From positions 4,213,631-4,277,630 of the forward strand of contig BCIO01000001.1 of the NCBI GenBank assembly GCA_001599975.1: 64,000 nucleotides of DNA. The letters are read 5' to 3'. The notes below the pieces were generated by a model that ran no database searches, had not been told where the DNA came from, and worked only from the letters and a program-made list of their open reading frames with translations. Within the stretch, counting starts at the first letter, position 1. Each line of letters opens with the position of its first letter. This DNA comes from Cystobasidiopsis lactophilus. Its lineage: Eukaryota > Basidiomycota > Agaricostilbomycetes > Agaricostilbales > Chionosphaeraceae. Shown piece by piece: positions 1 through 9,294 of this stretch. A program made the position numbers and the translations under genes.

Positions 1-1079
1 GGCGTCCTCGAACACCTGCTCCTCCTCCTCCTCGTCTTGTTGGTCGTCTACCCCTTGCTCTTCTAGCGGTGGAGATGCCGGCGACTGATCTTCTATCACT
101 GTATCTTCGTGTTGCTGCGGCTGAGGGGACGATGAATCGTGCAAGCTCGGGGCGTCGGACTGGTCCAAGTCGTCCGGCTCGCCGCCGTCGGCCGCCCAAT
201 TGAACACCTCCTGAGCCGGCGCTGGCTGCTCTTCCCGCTCTTCTGGCAGCGTATCGTCTTCCACAAATTGGTCGTCGCCCTCCTCCAAGAACACATCCGG
301 CCCGGCATGGTCGCCAAAGTCGTCTTGAAAGTTGTCGTACTCGTCCGCCTCGTCTACCGCCTGGGAGATGTCCAACAGCGAGGTCTCCTGCTGCTCTTCA
401 TCTTCAAAGGCTTCATCGGCAGCGGGCAGCGGCGGCGGCGAGGGGGACGGCGGGAGGGCTGCCGGCGAGGCTTGTTTTCGAGAGAGCAGCCAGGCGGGAG
501 CGGTCTCGGTGCGCTTGGCCTTTGTGAACGCAAACGTGTCCTCGTCTGGATGGTCGGCCTCTGAGCTCTCCACCTGCTGCTGTTGCTGCTGGGAGGAGCG
601 GGCAGCAGAGGAGCCGCCTGGTGTCTGGCGCTTCTTCTTGGAGGAGGAGGGCAACAACAAAACAGCGGTCCGCTTCCGGATGGCGGTCGCCGTCAATGGC
701 GTGTGGACGACCGAGGTGTGCCTGGAGTGGGCGGAAGAGGCCCGCTTGATGGACCGGCGGCCGGTCGAGGGGCCAACGATGAGCAGCTCGTCCTCTCCCG
801 GCGACGGCTTTGGCGCCCGGCCCAGGAAGGTGGTCGGCTTGCGGGCGCTCGCTGGGATCGGTGTCTGAGTCAGGCTGCGCTTGCGGCTGTGGGATCTGGT
901 GGGCGTCGCGTAGGCTGCGGCGTCCCGAGCGGCGTTCGAGTGGACGACGCCCAGCTTCGGCCGCTTGTTGTCTTTTTGGAAGTCAGTGCCTGTGGCTTGG
1001 CTGGGAGCAGATGCAACGCACGGCTTGGAGGACCGTCATCTTTGGGCCGCTTCTTGCCGCCACTGCCAGAATGGGCCAT
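1..1079 (-). CDS. Acidic, low-complexity protein (3' end outside window)
   Basis: The reverse strand is open from an ATG at 1079 to the window edge once one 50-nt intron (about 973-1022, GTGCGT donor, CTGAC branch point 10 nt before the AG) is removed. The protein begins MAHSGSGGKKRPKDD. It is rich in Lys/Arg/Ser/Thr-Pro for about 170 residues (nuclear-localisation-like KKRPK and SSSKKRQTP), then a Gln run, a Pro run, and a long Glu/Asp-rich tail with NFQDDFGDH and a final EEEEE run. The composition suggests a nuclear, largely disordered protein, perhaps chromatin- or kinetochore-associated; that is inference from composition only. I recognise no domain. Open stretches further upstream (1100-1522) may be additional 5' exons, so the start is provisional. 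The C-terminus, where a domain might lie, is missing. Confidence 0.55.
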
Positions 1080-1100
1080 TCAGCTCGCTCTCAGAGAGCT

Positions 1101-1522
1101 TCACGGCAAGTTCATCGTGCTGGAGCAACAGTCGCTTCCTCCGCAGCGGCCATCTCCCGGCCTTGCTGCCTTCGTTGCCTCAAATGGTATTGCTTCTGAT
1201 GCTGTTCGAAATCGGGACTGCCTTGCTTGCTGCCCTCCCCAGACGAGCTCGAGGACGACGACGATCGCCTCCGAGCTCCGGCGCGCGCTGCTTCTCATCA
1301 ATTTCCTGGCTGGCCCTATATGCCTTGCTGGAAGATAGGTCAACGTGGTCGTAGAGAAGAGACTGGGTTTGCCCTTTGTGCCGGAGACCTTCTCAGAGTT
1401 GATTCTGCTGGGCTTTTTCTAACGCCCTGGAGCTGCCGCGCTGTCTCCTCGGGAAAACTAGCTCCCAGAGCTACCCTTAAGGCCTTGAAAATGTCTTCTA
1501 ACATTCTTGTCCTTGTTATCAT
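1101..1522 (-). other. Possible upstream exons or a small gene
   Basis: An ATG at 1522 opens a stretch starting MITRTRMLEDIFKALRVAL that reads like protein for about 35 residues. At about 1080-1150 another frame reads HDELAVKLSESEL, which looks like a coiled-coil exon. GT donors and AG acceptors lie between them, but I could not choose one consistent model. These pieces could be 5' exons of the gene ending at the window edge, or a small separate gene. Confidence 0.2.
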
Positions 1523-1718
1523 GGTCTCACCAGTCCAATGTTGAAGCCGGGTTGAAGGTCTCGATCTGTGCTGTCTAAATGCCTTTCCATCTGCCAAGAG
1601 CCTAGATATACCAACGCCTCGGTGCTAGCTACTGTGAGTCATAAGAATGCTGCTTCCGAGGAGTTGGTTTTGACTTGTGTTTCAGAGGTGTACGTGTTTC
1701 AAGCAGCGGCCTCGTACC

Positions 1719-1725
1719 TATAAAA
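1719..1725 (+). promoter_or_regulatory. TATA box upstream of the 1901 gene
   Basis: TATAAAA lies about 180 bp before the ATG at 1901 in a region with no other gene. Most genes in this window lack such a clear TATA element, so this one may be more strongly regulated. It is a sequence match only. Confidence 0.45.
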
Positions 1726-1900
1726 GGCCTGCCGCGCGCCTTATCCTGGTCAACCACTTCTCCCTCTCACGGCTCCGACAAGTTCTTTCATCGTACTCCA
1801 TATTTTTCGTCAGAAATACCCGGACCTCATCAAAGCTCGATGACTGGCACAAGGCAAGCCATTGTCTCTATCTACCAAGACTTGGTGGCGCTTATCAAAC

Positions 1901-3100
1901 ATGATAAACCTTAGAGAGCCCTTGCGTCTTGCTCCAGTCAGCCCTAGCTCAGCATTTCATCTTCCTGGGGCTGTGACTCCTCACTCTGCTGGTCCAAATT
2001 TTGAACGTTCCCCCATCGAACTTCCTTTCACGACCCCCAACGAAGCAGACGAGCAGACGCTTGTCATCTGTCAACCCGAAACTCTCTTCTTGCCAGAAGA
2101 CCAACGGCGCCGTTTTGAGAGCGTTTTGGCAGCGGTCAATGCACGATCCAGAACCCCGATTAGTCCCCGAGCTGCGCGGCCTGTCCCGGCAGATGAAGTG
2201 CACCACCCCGAGCGCCATGTCCCCATTTCGCCTTCTCATCTGATACCTCGTTCACCCATTAGGCATGTTGTCAATCAGGCGGCCTTTGTGGCCGGTCGTC
2301 CTCGTGACGGCGTCGACGACAACTTCTCTGACTACTCATCTTCTGACACTGGTTCCGGTCCCCACCAGTCACCTAGCCCCCCTGAACAGGACGCCCTCGG
2401 GGAAGCCTACGCAATGTTCTGGAACGAGGTCAACCGAATTGGTCAATTCGTTGGCGGTCATCGGCTTCAGATCAGTCGTCCGCAGCTGGACGCAGTCCGA
2501 GCTCTTTTTTCGCTGTCGCTCAACCATGTCAGTCAAGAGTCAAAAGGGTTGGCCATTACCGTTTGCCGCTCTTTCAACGGCACCTCGCGAAACTCCGAAT
2601 ACTACGTCGAGTTCATGACCCATTTCCGCTTCATCGAGTTGCCTGTCGCTCCTTACAGCCCCGAGAATCAGAAAGTTCTCCGCCTCAACAAACTCTCGGC
2701 TGGGGTCGACGCCAGCATCGCCAGACGCGGGCTTGAAAACGACAGATTCAAAATCGACCACAGTAACAGGGTGTTCCGTTCGGTGAACGCCATTGATCAC
2801 TTTTTCACCGTCCATTTGCCTTCTCGACCTCATCATGATCAAATTCGCGCCGTGTACATTCCCAGTACGGAACTCGAGTTTGATGCAGCACGAACATTTC
2901 GCCTTCGAATGTTCCTGGAGCAAAGGCCCACTGTCGAAGGTGTGCTATTGGTTCAAACTGGGAGCTGGGAGAAGGCAAATTTCGAGATACCTGATCCAGC
3001 GACTTCGAATCGTTCTCATGTTGACGGCTTCGCCGAACGACTTCAACTTGTCGCTTGGAACCGTGCGGCTATGCAAGCTGCAGCCGAACAGCGCCGCTAG
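1901..3100 (+). CDS. Uncharacterised intronless protein, about 399 aa
   Basis: This is a single uninterrupted frame ending in TAG. I start it at the ATG of MINLREPLRL (1901). An in-frame upstream ATG at 1862 would add 13 residues but is weaker. Residues 1-170 are Pro/Ser/Arg-rich and probably disordered (APVSPSSAF, HVPISPSHLIPRSP). From about residue 180 it looks folded, with blocks such as EAYAMFWNEVNRIGQFVGG and VEGVLLVQTGSWEKANFEI. No signal peptide or membrane segment is visible. I recognise no family. It is unusual here in having no intron and in having a good TATA box upstream. It could be a lineage-specific gene or derive from a retrocopy. Confidence 0.7.
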   Translation: MINLREPLRLAPVSPSSAFHLPGAVTPHSAGPNFERSPIELPFTTPNEADEQTLVICQPETLFLPEDQRRRFESVLAAVNARSRTPISPRAARPVPADEVHHPERHVPISPSHLIPRSPIRHVVNQAAFVAGRPRDGVDDNFSDYSSSDTGSGPHQSPSPPEQDALGEAYAMFWNEVNRIGQFVGGHRLQISRPQLDAVRALFSLSLNHVSQESKGLAITVCRSFNGTSRNSEYYVEFMTHFRFIELPVAPYSPENQKVLRLNKLSAGVDASIARRGLENDRFKIDHSNRVFRSVNAIDHFFTVHLPSRPHHDQIRAVYIPSTELEFDAARTFRLRMFLEQRPTVEGVLLVQTGSWEKANFEIPDPATSNRSHVDGFAERLQLVAWNRAAMQAAAEQRR

Positions 3101-3302
3101 TTTTGCCACAGCCCTTCCGCATCTCGTTTCAATACCATTAGACATGTCTAGTTCTCGTCCACCACTGGCTCAGTGATAGAATTGGGCCGATAAATTGGGC
3201 TGATGTTGCAACTGGGACGCCAGGAGCCGCCATCTTGAATCATCAACTTCGAATTCGAGCTCAAAGCTCTCTTCCACATTTTACCAACAGAGTCCCTTTC
3301 AA

Positions 3303-4466
3303 ATGCCTTCTGTCATCGGGTTGATAGCTTCAGGTGCCATGGGTGCCCCTCTTGCAGGCCGCCTTGCCCATAACGGGCTGCAAGTCCTGACCTTCGCTGG
3401 CGCCCGCAGCCCAACAAGCCAAAAGAGAGCTTCCTCAGCCGATCTGGTGCTTGCCAGTTCTCTAGAAGAGCTGGTCCATAAAGTGGACGTCTTCGTTTCT
3501 GTCGTGCCTCCTGCTTCTGCTGTTCAATTGGCCCAGGAAGTGGCTCGGCTCGGTTCCAAAAATGGCTCCAACGCAATCTACGTTGACGTGCGCTCTGCTT
3601 CCTCGGTTGTTTGGCTCATAAAGAAGATCTGAGAGTAGGAAAGCAGTTGAACGGCTGCTCTCCAGGCTCAGCAGAGAAAGTGCGCTCGGCGGTCGAAGGT
3701 GCTGGGTGGCTCTACGTCGACGGTTGTATCATCGGTGGACCTCCCAAGGAGAACTACGACCCGGATGTGTACGTTTCAGGTGCGCACCCGGAGGCGTTGG
3801 AGGTGGTCAAAGGCTTGGCCGGGTGGAAAGTGATCGTGCTGGATGGAGCCAGCGTGGGCGGCGCAAAGGCCTTGAAGAACTCTTATGCAGGCAAGTAAAC
3901 AATCTTTCGTGTTCCCTAGAGAGCCTGACCTCGACGCTGGACGTCGAATAGGAATTGCGAAAGGCCTCACTGGGATTGCGTCCGCCTCCGTGCTGGGTGA
4001 GCTATCCTCTCCTGGTCTCGACTCCACCAAATCCGTTAAAAGGAAACCGTTATAGCTGCTGAAGCCCATGGGCCAGCTACGGCCCAAGCTCTGTTCGAGC
4101 AGATGTCGCGCAGCCTGCCGGGCGTGCTCTCCCTTCTCAAAATCACTTTGCGTCCGTCTTCCTTCTCTCGGGATAAGCAGATCTACAACTTAAACTTGCA
4201 CACAGCACAAGTAGTAGACAAGGCCTACAGGTTTGAAGGCGAGATGGAGGAGATTGCCGCTTATGTGACTGAACAGGTGCACCTTCCTCTTTTGGTGTCT
4301 GCTGCCCTCACGCTCGCTGACCTCAAATCCACAGATAGGGGAAGACAACGCTGCTCCATGGCTAGGGTTGGCTAAGAGGTACAACAATGCGGCTGCAGAT
4401 GCGGGTGGCGAACGGCGGCAAGCGAAGGCATTGCAGGCGTTCGTCGACAAGATCGGCTCAAAATGA
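3303..4466 (+). CDS. 6-phosphogluconate dehydrogenase-like oxidoreductase (NAD_binding_2 + DUF1932 type)
   Basis: Conserved spacing supports six exons with introns at 3588-3646, 3891-3951, 3997-4055, about 4152-4211 and 4277-4334. The start GLIASGAMGAPLAGRL is the Rossmann GxxxxG dinucleotide-binding motif. It is followed by LDVVPP-like (VSVVPP) and YVD-LNGCSPGSA, then the catalytic-Lys region SVGGAKALKNSYAG-IAKGL typical of beta-hydroxyacid dehydrogenases. The C-terminal part (AYRFEGEMEEIAAY...) resembles the DUF1932 all-helical domain. The expected role is NAD(P)-dependent oxidation/reduction of a small hydroxy acid in the cytosol; the substrate is unknown. The second intron uses a GC donor (GCAAGT), which restores the conserved YAGIAKG; a GT donor would not. 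Confidence 0.8.
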
Positions 4467-4910
4467 GCACCGAGTGGTAATTGTATACCTTATAGACAAA
4501 TGCCACGTCGACCAGAGAGCAGCGAGACCAGAAGTTCGACTCTGAGGCCCGGGGTGGTGCGTGGCAGCTCGACAAGCTTCGGCTGCAACGTCGAGCTAAA
4601 GGGGCTGAGACTTTGGCCGCCTCATCATTCGTGAGTCTACTCTGACATCTCCGCTGGTGCGAGCCACTGACCCATCTGGATTGCAGCGCATCAAGGCAAG
4701 CTGCCGAGGAGGGCAGCAGCTGATAACGAGGGCCGATCCCTCTCCTCGTCGCAATCGCCCTTGAACCCAGCCCTGGCCCCGCTTTGCCGCTCTGGACTTG
4801 CTCTTTGCCCACTGCAACGACCTCAGGACCCTGCCACGCAGCCCGTTATCAAGGCAGAAGCCGTTAATTAAAGGTGCGCCGCGGTCGCCCCTCGTCCCTC
4901 TCTCCGCTCG
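4467..4910. other. Intergenic region, 444 bp
   Basis: This holds the 3' flank of the oxidoreductase and the upstream region of the 4911 gene. Short reverse-strand frames here look like non-coding shadow. I see no RNA gene or repeat. Confidence 0.5.
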
Positions 4911-7019
4911 ATGATGCAGCCCTCTGACGCTGAAGTGCCAAGCAGGCGAACGATGGCCGACGTCGTCGAAGCACCCCACTCTCCAGCGCCCTCGGAGCCG
5001 CACAGCTTGTCCGATGTCTCCAACCTGAGCCTCAGCGACGACGACTTTGAGCTGCTCGCTTCAGACGGGGGCAGCTCCGTCCACGGCTCGGACAACGACG
5101 ACCTGCTCGAGTCTGAGGACGACGAGCTCAGCTTCTCAAAGGCGTCCTTCCTCGAGCCAGAGCCCGCTGCTCGAGTCGCCACCGCCACGAGCACCAGGAA
5201 GGTGAAGCCCTCCAGTCGCCAGCTGCCGGCTCGGCCCAGCAGCGCGCTCGCTTTCTCCTACCCCGACCCCGAGACCTGCCACCAAGACCTCGACGACGAC
5301 GCAGAGGCCGGCTCCATTCGCATCGACCAGTCGGTCGTCAGCTTGCCGTCCTCTGTCGACCCGGTCGACCACGCCGTCACCACCTGCTCCGTCGGCACCC
5401 AGTCTGTCCTCTCCGACACCGAGACGCTGCACAGCATCCACAGCGACAGCACTCGCAATGCCACCGTTGGCAGCAGCCCGCCCTCGCGCACCGTTTCCCC
5501 GCTTGACACCCCTCTGGCCACCTCTATCGTCCACGTCTCCGCCTCGACCGCCACTCTCACCCAGGAGGCCGCCCCGGCTGTCGTCGAAGACCATCCGGGC
5601 CTGTTTGCCCAGTCCGTGTTGGTGGAAGAGCAGTTGCAAGACGACAAGCCGTCAGAAGGCGCGATAAAGGTCAAGATAGAGCCGCACAGAGGTGTGTTTG
5701 CCTCCTTTGCTTGCTCTTCTCATCACGGTGCAGCTTCTAATTTGTATGTCACAGCTTCGGATTGGATCACTAGAGCCACGCAAGAGGTCATGGGGGACGC
5801 AGCCTCGCCGGGCTCGCCATTTTTGGCCGAGCTCTCGCCCGCCTTGCGCATCTTGGCTGTCAGCGCCCTGCTCGTCCTTGTTGCCGGAGCATCCTACGGC
5901 ATGAACCTCGTTGCCCTCCGCCTGCTCCGGTCCCTCGTCCCGGCCGCTTCCAAGCTCCTTCGGTCCATCTCGGAAGCATCTGTTGCCGCCGCTGGCCCCT
6001 TGACCGCCTGGTCCCACCTGCAAAGCTCCAATACGCCCACCCCACTCAGCCCTGCCACGCAGGCCACCTCTTCGGTCACCAATCCGCTAGGACCCATCCT
6101 CGCTCCCACCGCCAACAAGTCGCGCTTCCAGACCGGTCGAGCGGCCATCACCAGCAGCCTGTCCACCTACGTGCCTTCAATGGTGGGCGGCACTGCCGGC
6201 GAGACCTCCTACTGCCAAGCGTGCCAGTCCAACACCGAGGTGGTGCCCAAGCGCAGGCGGACGCTCAGGGGTGGCAAATCGGCCGACGCGCCCGCCATCG
6301 AGCTTGGCGGCGCTCACCCCGCCGCATACTATGCTAGACCTTTGCTGCTGACCGGCCGCAACTTGGTGTCGTCCTTGGACAACGTGTCCGCTTCACTGAA
6401 GGCCTCCTTCGAGAACGCCACAGCGCACTCGCCATCACCCAAGCTCCTTCTGGACCAGGCCTCGCACCTCTTCTTCGACTGGGTCAACAAGTCGTCTTTG
6501 GCCATCAACCCGCTCATGGGCCGCCTCGCCATTCCGCCACGCTGGGCCAACTCGTCCGACCGGGCCCTCTTGGCCACTTCCGACTATTTGGCGCACGTCG
6601 TGCCGAGGGCGCACAAGGGCCTGAAAGTCTTTCAGAAGCGCGCCGAACCCCGGTATGCCAGGCTCGCAGCCAAGGCCTCCGAAGGCCTCCAGGACTTGCG
6701 GAAGCGTGCCGAGCCGCGGTATGCCGAGATCGCCACCAAGCTCAAAGGCCGCCACTGGCCCAGCTACTCCACCAACGCCGAGGCCGCCTCCAAGTATCTC
6801 TCCGCCTTGCAGCGGTCCGCCAAGCACCACTCCCAGCCGTACCGCGTCCTCTACCGCATGTCCAAGAAGCGGGCAAAGGCGGAGCGCAAGGCAGAGAAGC
6901 TCAAGGAGGCGGTTCAGAAGCGGCAGCTCAAAGGCGCCAAGAGGTGGAAGAGCGCCTTGCAAGAGCGATGGAAGGCGCGCTCGTGCTATCACAAGAAGGC
7001 TGGCAAGAGGCGGCCGTGA
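4911..7019 (+). CDS. Membrane protein with acidic N-terminus and KRAEPRYA repeats
   Basis: The frame runs 702 codons from ATGATG at 4911. A 63-nt segment, 5692-5754, has a GTGTGT donor, TCTAAT branch-like site and CACAG end, and is probably an in-frame intron, giving about 681 aa. The N-terminal 290 residues are Ser/Asp/Glu-rich with repeated acidic-Ser clusters. One hydrophobic helix follows (LRILAVSALLVLVAGASYGM, about residues 290-310 after splicing), then a Ser/Thr-rich linker, two adjacent 22-residue units, each containing KRAEPRYA, and a very Lys/Arg-rich tail (KKRAKAERKAEKLKEA). No known domain is recognised. A single-pass membrane protein with a basic tail could be nuclear-envelope, ER or lipid-droplet associated; this is inference. 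Confidence 0.7.
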   Translation: MMQPSDAEVPSRRTMADVVEAPHSPAPSEPHSLSDVSNLSLSDDDFELLASDGGSSVHGSDNDDLLESEDDELSFSKASFLEPEPAARVATATSTRKVKPSSRQLPARPSSALAFSYPDPETCHQDLDDDAEAGSIRIDQSVVSLPSSVDPVDHAVTTCSVGTQSVLSDTETLHSIHSDSTRNATVGSSPPSRTVSPLDTPLATSIVHVSASTATLTQEAAPAVVEDHPGLFAQSVLVEEQLQDDKPSEGAIKVKIEPHRGVFASFACSSHHGAASNLYVTASDWITRATQEVMGDAASPGSPFLAELSPALRILAVSALLVLVAGASYGMNLVALRLLRSLVPAASKLLRSISEASVAAAGPLTAWSHLQSSNTPTPLSPATQATSSVTNPLGPILAPTANKSRFQTGRAAITSSLSTYVPSMVGGTAGETSYCQACQSNTEVVPKRRRTLRGGKSADAPAIELGGAHPAAYYARPLLLTGRNLVSSLDNVSASLKASFENATAHSPSPKLLLDQASHLFFDWVNKSSLAINPLMGRLAIPPRWANSSDRALLATSDYLAHVVPRAHKGLKVFQKRAEPRYARLAAKASEGLQDLRKRAEPRYAEIATKLKGRHWPSYSTNAEAASKYLSALQRSAKHHSQPYRVLYRMSKKRAKAERKAEKLKEAVQKRQLKGAKRWKSALQERWKARSCYHKKAGKRRP
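6618..6749 (+). repeat. Tandem 22-residue coding repeat (2 x 66 bp)
   Basis: Two adjacent 66-bp units encode GLKVFQKRAEPRYARLAAK... and GLQDLRKRAEPRYAEIATK..., sharing KRAEPRYA at the same phase. Each reads as an amphipathic helix. The nucleotide identity of the cores suggests an internal duplication within the 4911-7019 gene. Confidence 0.75.
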
Positions 7020-7719
7020 TCGTCTACCTTCGACCTTCGGTTTCACCTCCATTTCAACCTATGGCATTATCCTTTTCGTTCTCTTCTTTCTCCAGCCCAT
7101 CTCATCCACCACGACCTCTCTTCTTCACCAACAGCACTTGTACTCTCGCCAAATTTGTATCATCTTCGCCCTCGTCAGCTCTCCGTCAACAAACCGTTGA
7201 TCTCCACCCTTGTCTTTTGTCCGGCGCCCATGCCATCTCATGCCATCTCCATTCATCTCTCAGCAGCAACAACGACGATGTCTCTTTCTGCTTTCCCCTT
7301 TCTTGGCTCCGCGAACGTTGTCCTTGTGTCTCCCCCCTCTTTTCCCTTAACGCGGGCCGGAATCTTTGTATCGATTTTAGAACTCTCATTGCTCTTCCAT
7401 GCCAAGTGGCCCTTCTTTACCGAGTCCCACTTGTCCCGTTGCCTGCGAGACGCTGCAGAATTCGGTGCCCTCCTTTTTTGGACCGCACCGTCGAGTCAAA
7501 ATCGGTCATCGTTCGTGACTTTGACCGAGCCTGGTAGAACATCTCTGACAAGACCGCCGAACAGGCCTCTCGCCCTTCTTGCGTCGCTGCGGTTGCGCTC
7601 TGGAGCGATAGACCTGGCCGGACCAGCAGCCAGCTCTCTAGAATTTCTCAGAGCCTTGAACAAGTTCGTGCCTTCCTTCTCGATTCTACTCTACCGGTGC
7701 TGATGTATGCCTGCGTATA
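7020..7719. other. Intergenic region, about 700 bp
   Basis: This contains pyrimidine-rich tracts (for example 7080-7130, 7300-7350) and open frames without splice support. It presumably holds the 3' UTR of the membrane protein and the promoter and 5' exon(s) of the F-box-like gene. No RNA gene is seen. Confidence 0.4.
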
Positions 7720-9156
7720 GTGCCCGATCGGTGCTTGATAGTGCGGGCCAATGCGCGCCGCCCATCGGCAGGGCCGCGCCGCCGCCTTCAAGACCTCCCA
7801 AATGAAATCCTCTCCGCCATCTTTGCTGAAGTCTACCGCGACCTCAGGGAACCTTTGGCGACTCTCGAAGGTGGCACCAGCCAGAGACCAGCGCCCAAAC
7901 TTGCCAGCAAATCGCGCAAATATCCAGGCAGAGCTCACATTGCCTCTGTCGCAAAGATGGCCCGCCTGTCGCAATCTTTGCGCCCAGTAGTCTTGCAAGA
8001 GGGTCTGAAAAGGGTCGCGGTTTCGGTCATCAAGGGAAACGAGACCTGGAAAACTCTGCCCTCCGCCTCGCGAGCTGCCGAGCTCGTCCCGTTCTTCACT
8101 TTTTTGGCCAACCATGCGGCATTGGTTCAAGTGCTGGAAATTTGCTGGATTGCGCATTGGAACTCTGATGCCAATAGCAACATCCTCTTCGAATCATTGC
8201 ATCTGCCTCGCTTCGACGCCGTCTGCCTCGTCTTGTCCACGACTTACCTCGATCCGAATCGTGAAGAATACGACCCCGTCCTGGGCGCCTATCCAGAGAT
8301 GATCATTCCTCCCCTGCCTCCCTGTTTGGCTCCGCTCAACGTCAAAGAAGTGGTTCTGTTCGATGATTATTCCGACAATCCACGGCTGTCGTTTACAACT
8401 CTTCTTCCCCCGACTTTCAACATTGAAAGTCTCTACCTAGCTGGTGATGTCCAAGAGTACGAAATCTCGGAGCAAGTCGTCCAATTGCCATCTGTCAAAC
8501 ACTTTGGCGCGAACGACCCTATGGTTCTGCTGCGCTACAACTTCGATCTAAGTGGCGTCAAAAGTATGAGCTTCGCCAATACCTATGCGCCGTCGACCTT
8601 GCTTCTGCCAGAACTTCGTCCACGATCTCTCGAGGTCCTTTCTTTCACCGCTCCTGAATGGGAGGAGTGGGAAGAGTGGGACGAGGGGATGCGACTGTTC
8701 CTCGAAGCCTTGCGTCCTCAGCGCCTGCGGGTCTTTCTTCCCGACAGAAGCACTGTATCGGCGTGCCTGTCAAGTCTTCCTGGCACGATCCAGCACCTCG
8801 AATTTGGCATCGCCTCCAAAACGCCTGTCAAACCGATCTCGCTTTTCTTCGACGATCCTGCTGTTCTTCCGGCTCTTCGTTCCTTGGTCTTCTACATACA
8901 TGATGACGACGACGAGGGTGCGAGCAAGAGCAGTGCAAGCGGGAGCGCATATAGTCCCAGCGACCAAGAGGACGAAAGCGACCCCGAGGATTGCAAGGAA
9001 GTGTTGTCGATTCCTCGCGAGTTTACCGAGCTACAAGGCTCTCTATCTCTGTCAAGAGCAGCCGTAGATGTGGTATTGTACAGAAGCGAAGAACGGGTCT
9101 GTTTTGGCTGGGAGAAAGACCGCTTTGATTTTCTATACGATCAGTGGTGTTTCTAA
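7720..9156 (+). CDS. F-box-like protein, paralogue 1
   Basis: The open frame ends in TAA at 9156. Near its start it has RLQDLPNEILSAIFAEVY, the LPxEIL..IF core of an F-box, followed by about 400 residues with no sharp motif; F-box proteins of this type often carry degenerate LRRs. It is clearly paralogous to the gene at 20532: both share LRPVVLQEGLKRVA-SVIK, ALVQVLEICW, and RPQRLRxFLP. The expected role is substrate adaptor of an SCF ubiquitin ligase through Skp1 (family knowledge). The frame has no ATG before the F-box; the first codon of the open stretch is GTG. A short upstream exon or a damaged start is therefore likely. A Ser/Asp/Glu-rich acidic insert lies near residue 400. It converges with the glycosidase gene, 138 bp apart. 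Confidence 0.65.
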   Translation: MPDRCLIVRANARRPSAGPRRRLQDLPNEILSAIFAEVYRDLREPLATLEGGTSQRPAPKLASKSRKYPGRAHIASVAKMARLSQSLRPVVLQEGLKRVAVSVIKGNETWKTLPSASRAAELVPFFTFLANHAALVQVLEICWIAHWNSDANSNILFESLHLPRFDAVCLVLSTTYLDPNREEYDPVLGAYPEMIIPPLPPCLAPLNVKEVVLFDDYSDNPRLSFTTLLPPTFNIESLYLAGDVQEYEISEQVVQLPSVKHFGANDPMVLLRYNFDLSGVKSMSFANTYAPSTLLLPELRPRSLEVLSFTAPEWEEWEEWDEGMRLFLEALRPQRLRVFLPDRSTVSACLSSLPGTIQHLEFGIASKTPVKPISLFFDDPAVLPALRSLVFYIHDDDDEGASKSSASGSAYSPSDQEDESDPEDCKEVLSIPREFTELQGSLSLSRAAVDVVLYRSEERVCFGWEKDRFDFLYDQWCF

Positions 9157-9294
9157 GAAGTGGCCAGTTTGTCGTGAGTTTCTAGCCAACTCACGACTTC
9201 GTATTTTCCCGTGCTTATCCCGCAATGCAAATAGCAGATAATATTTGGGGGTACCATTGCAAAGAACCTGCGCAGGCTCCTCTCATATTGCAAA

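Noticed and set aside
583-1338. A 251-codon forward open frame
   Set aside because: It is antisense to the acidic protein on the reverse strand, with composition (Arg/Gly/Trp-rich) typical of the complement of Glu/Pro-rich codons.
6435-7052. A 205-codon reverse open frame
   Set aside because: It is the complement of the Lys/Ala-rich 3' part of the 4911-7019 gene; the forward frame has the repeats and the normal composition.
7720-9156. F-box-like paralogue 1 as a pseudogene
   Set aside because: The missing ATG is the only sign; the 478-codon frame is intact and short first exons are common in this window, so a hidden exon is more likely.
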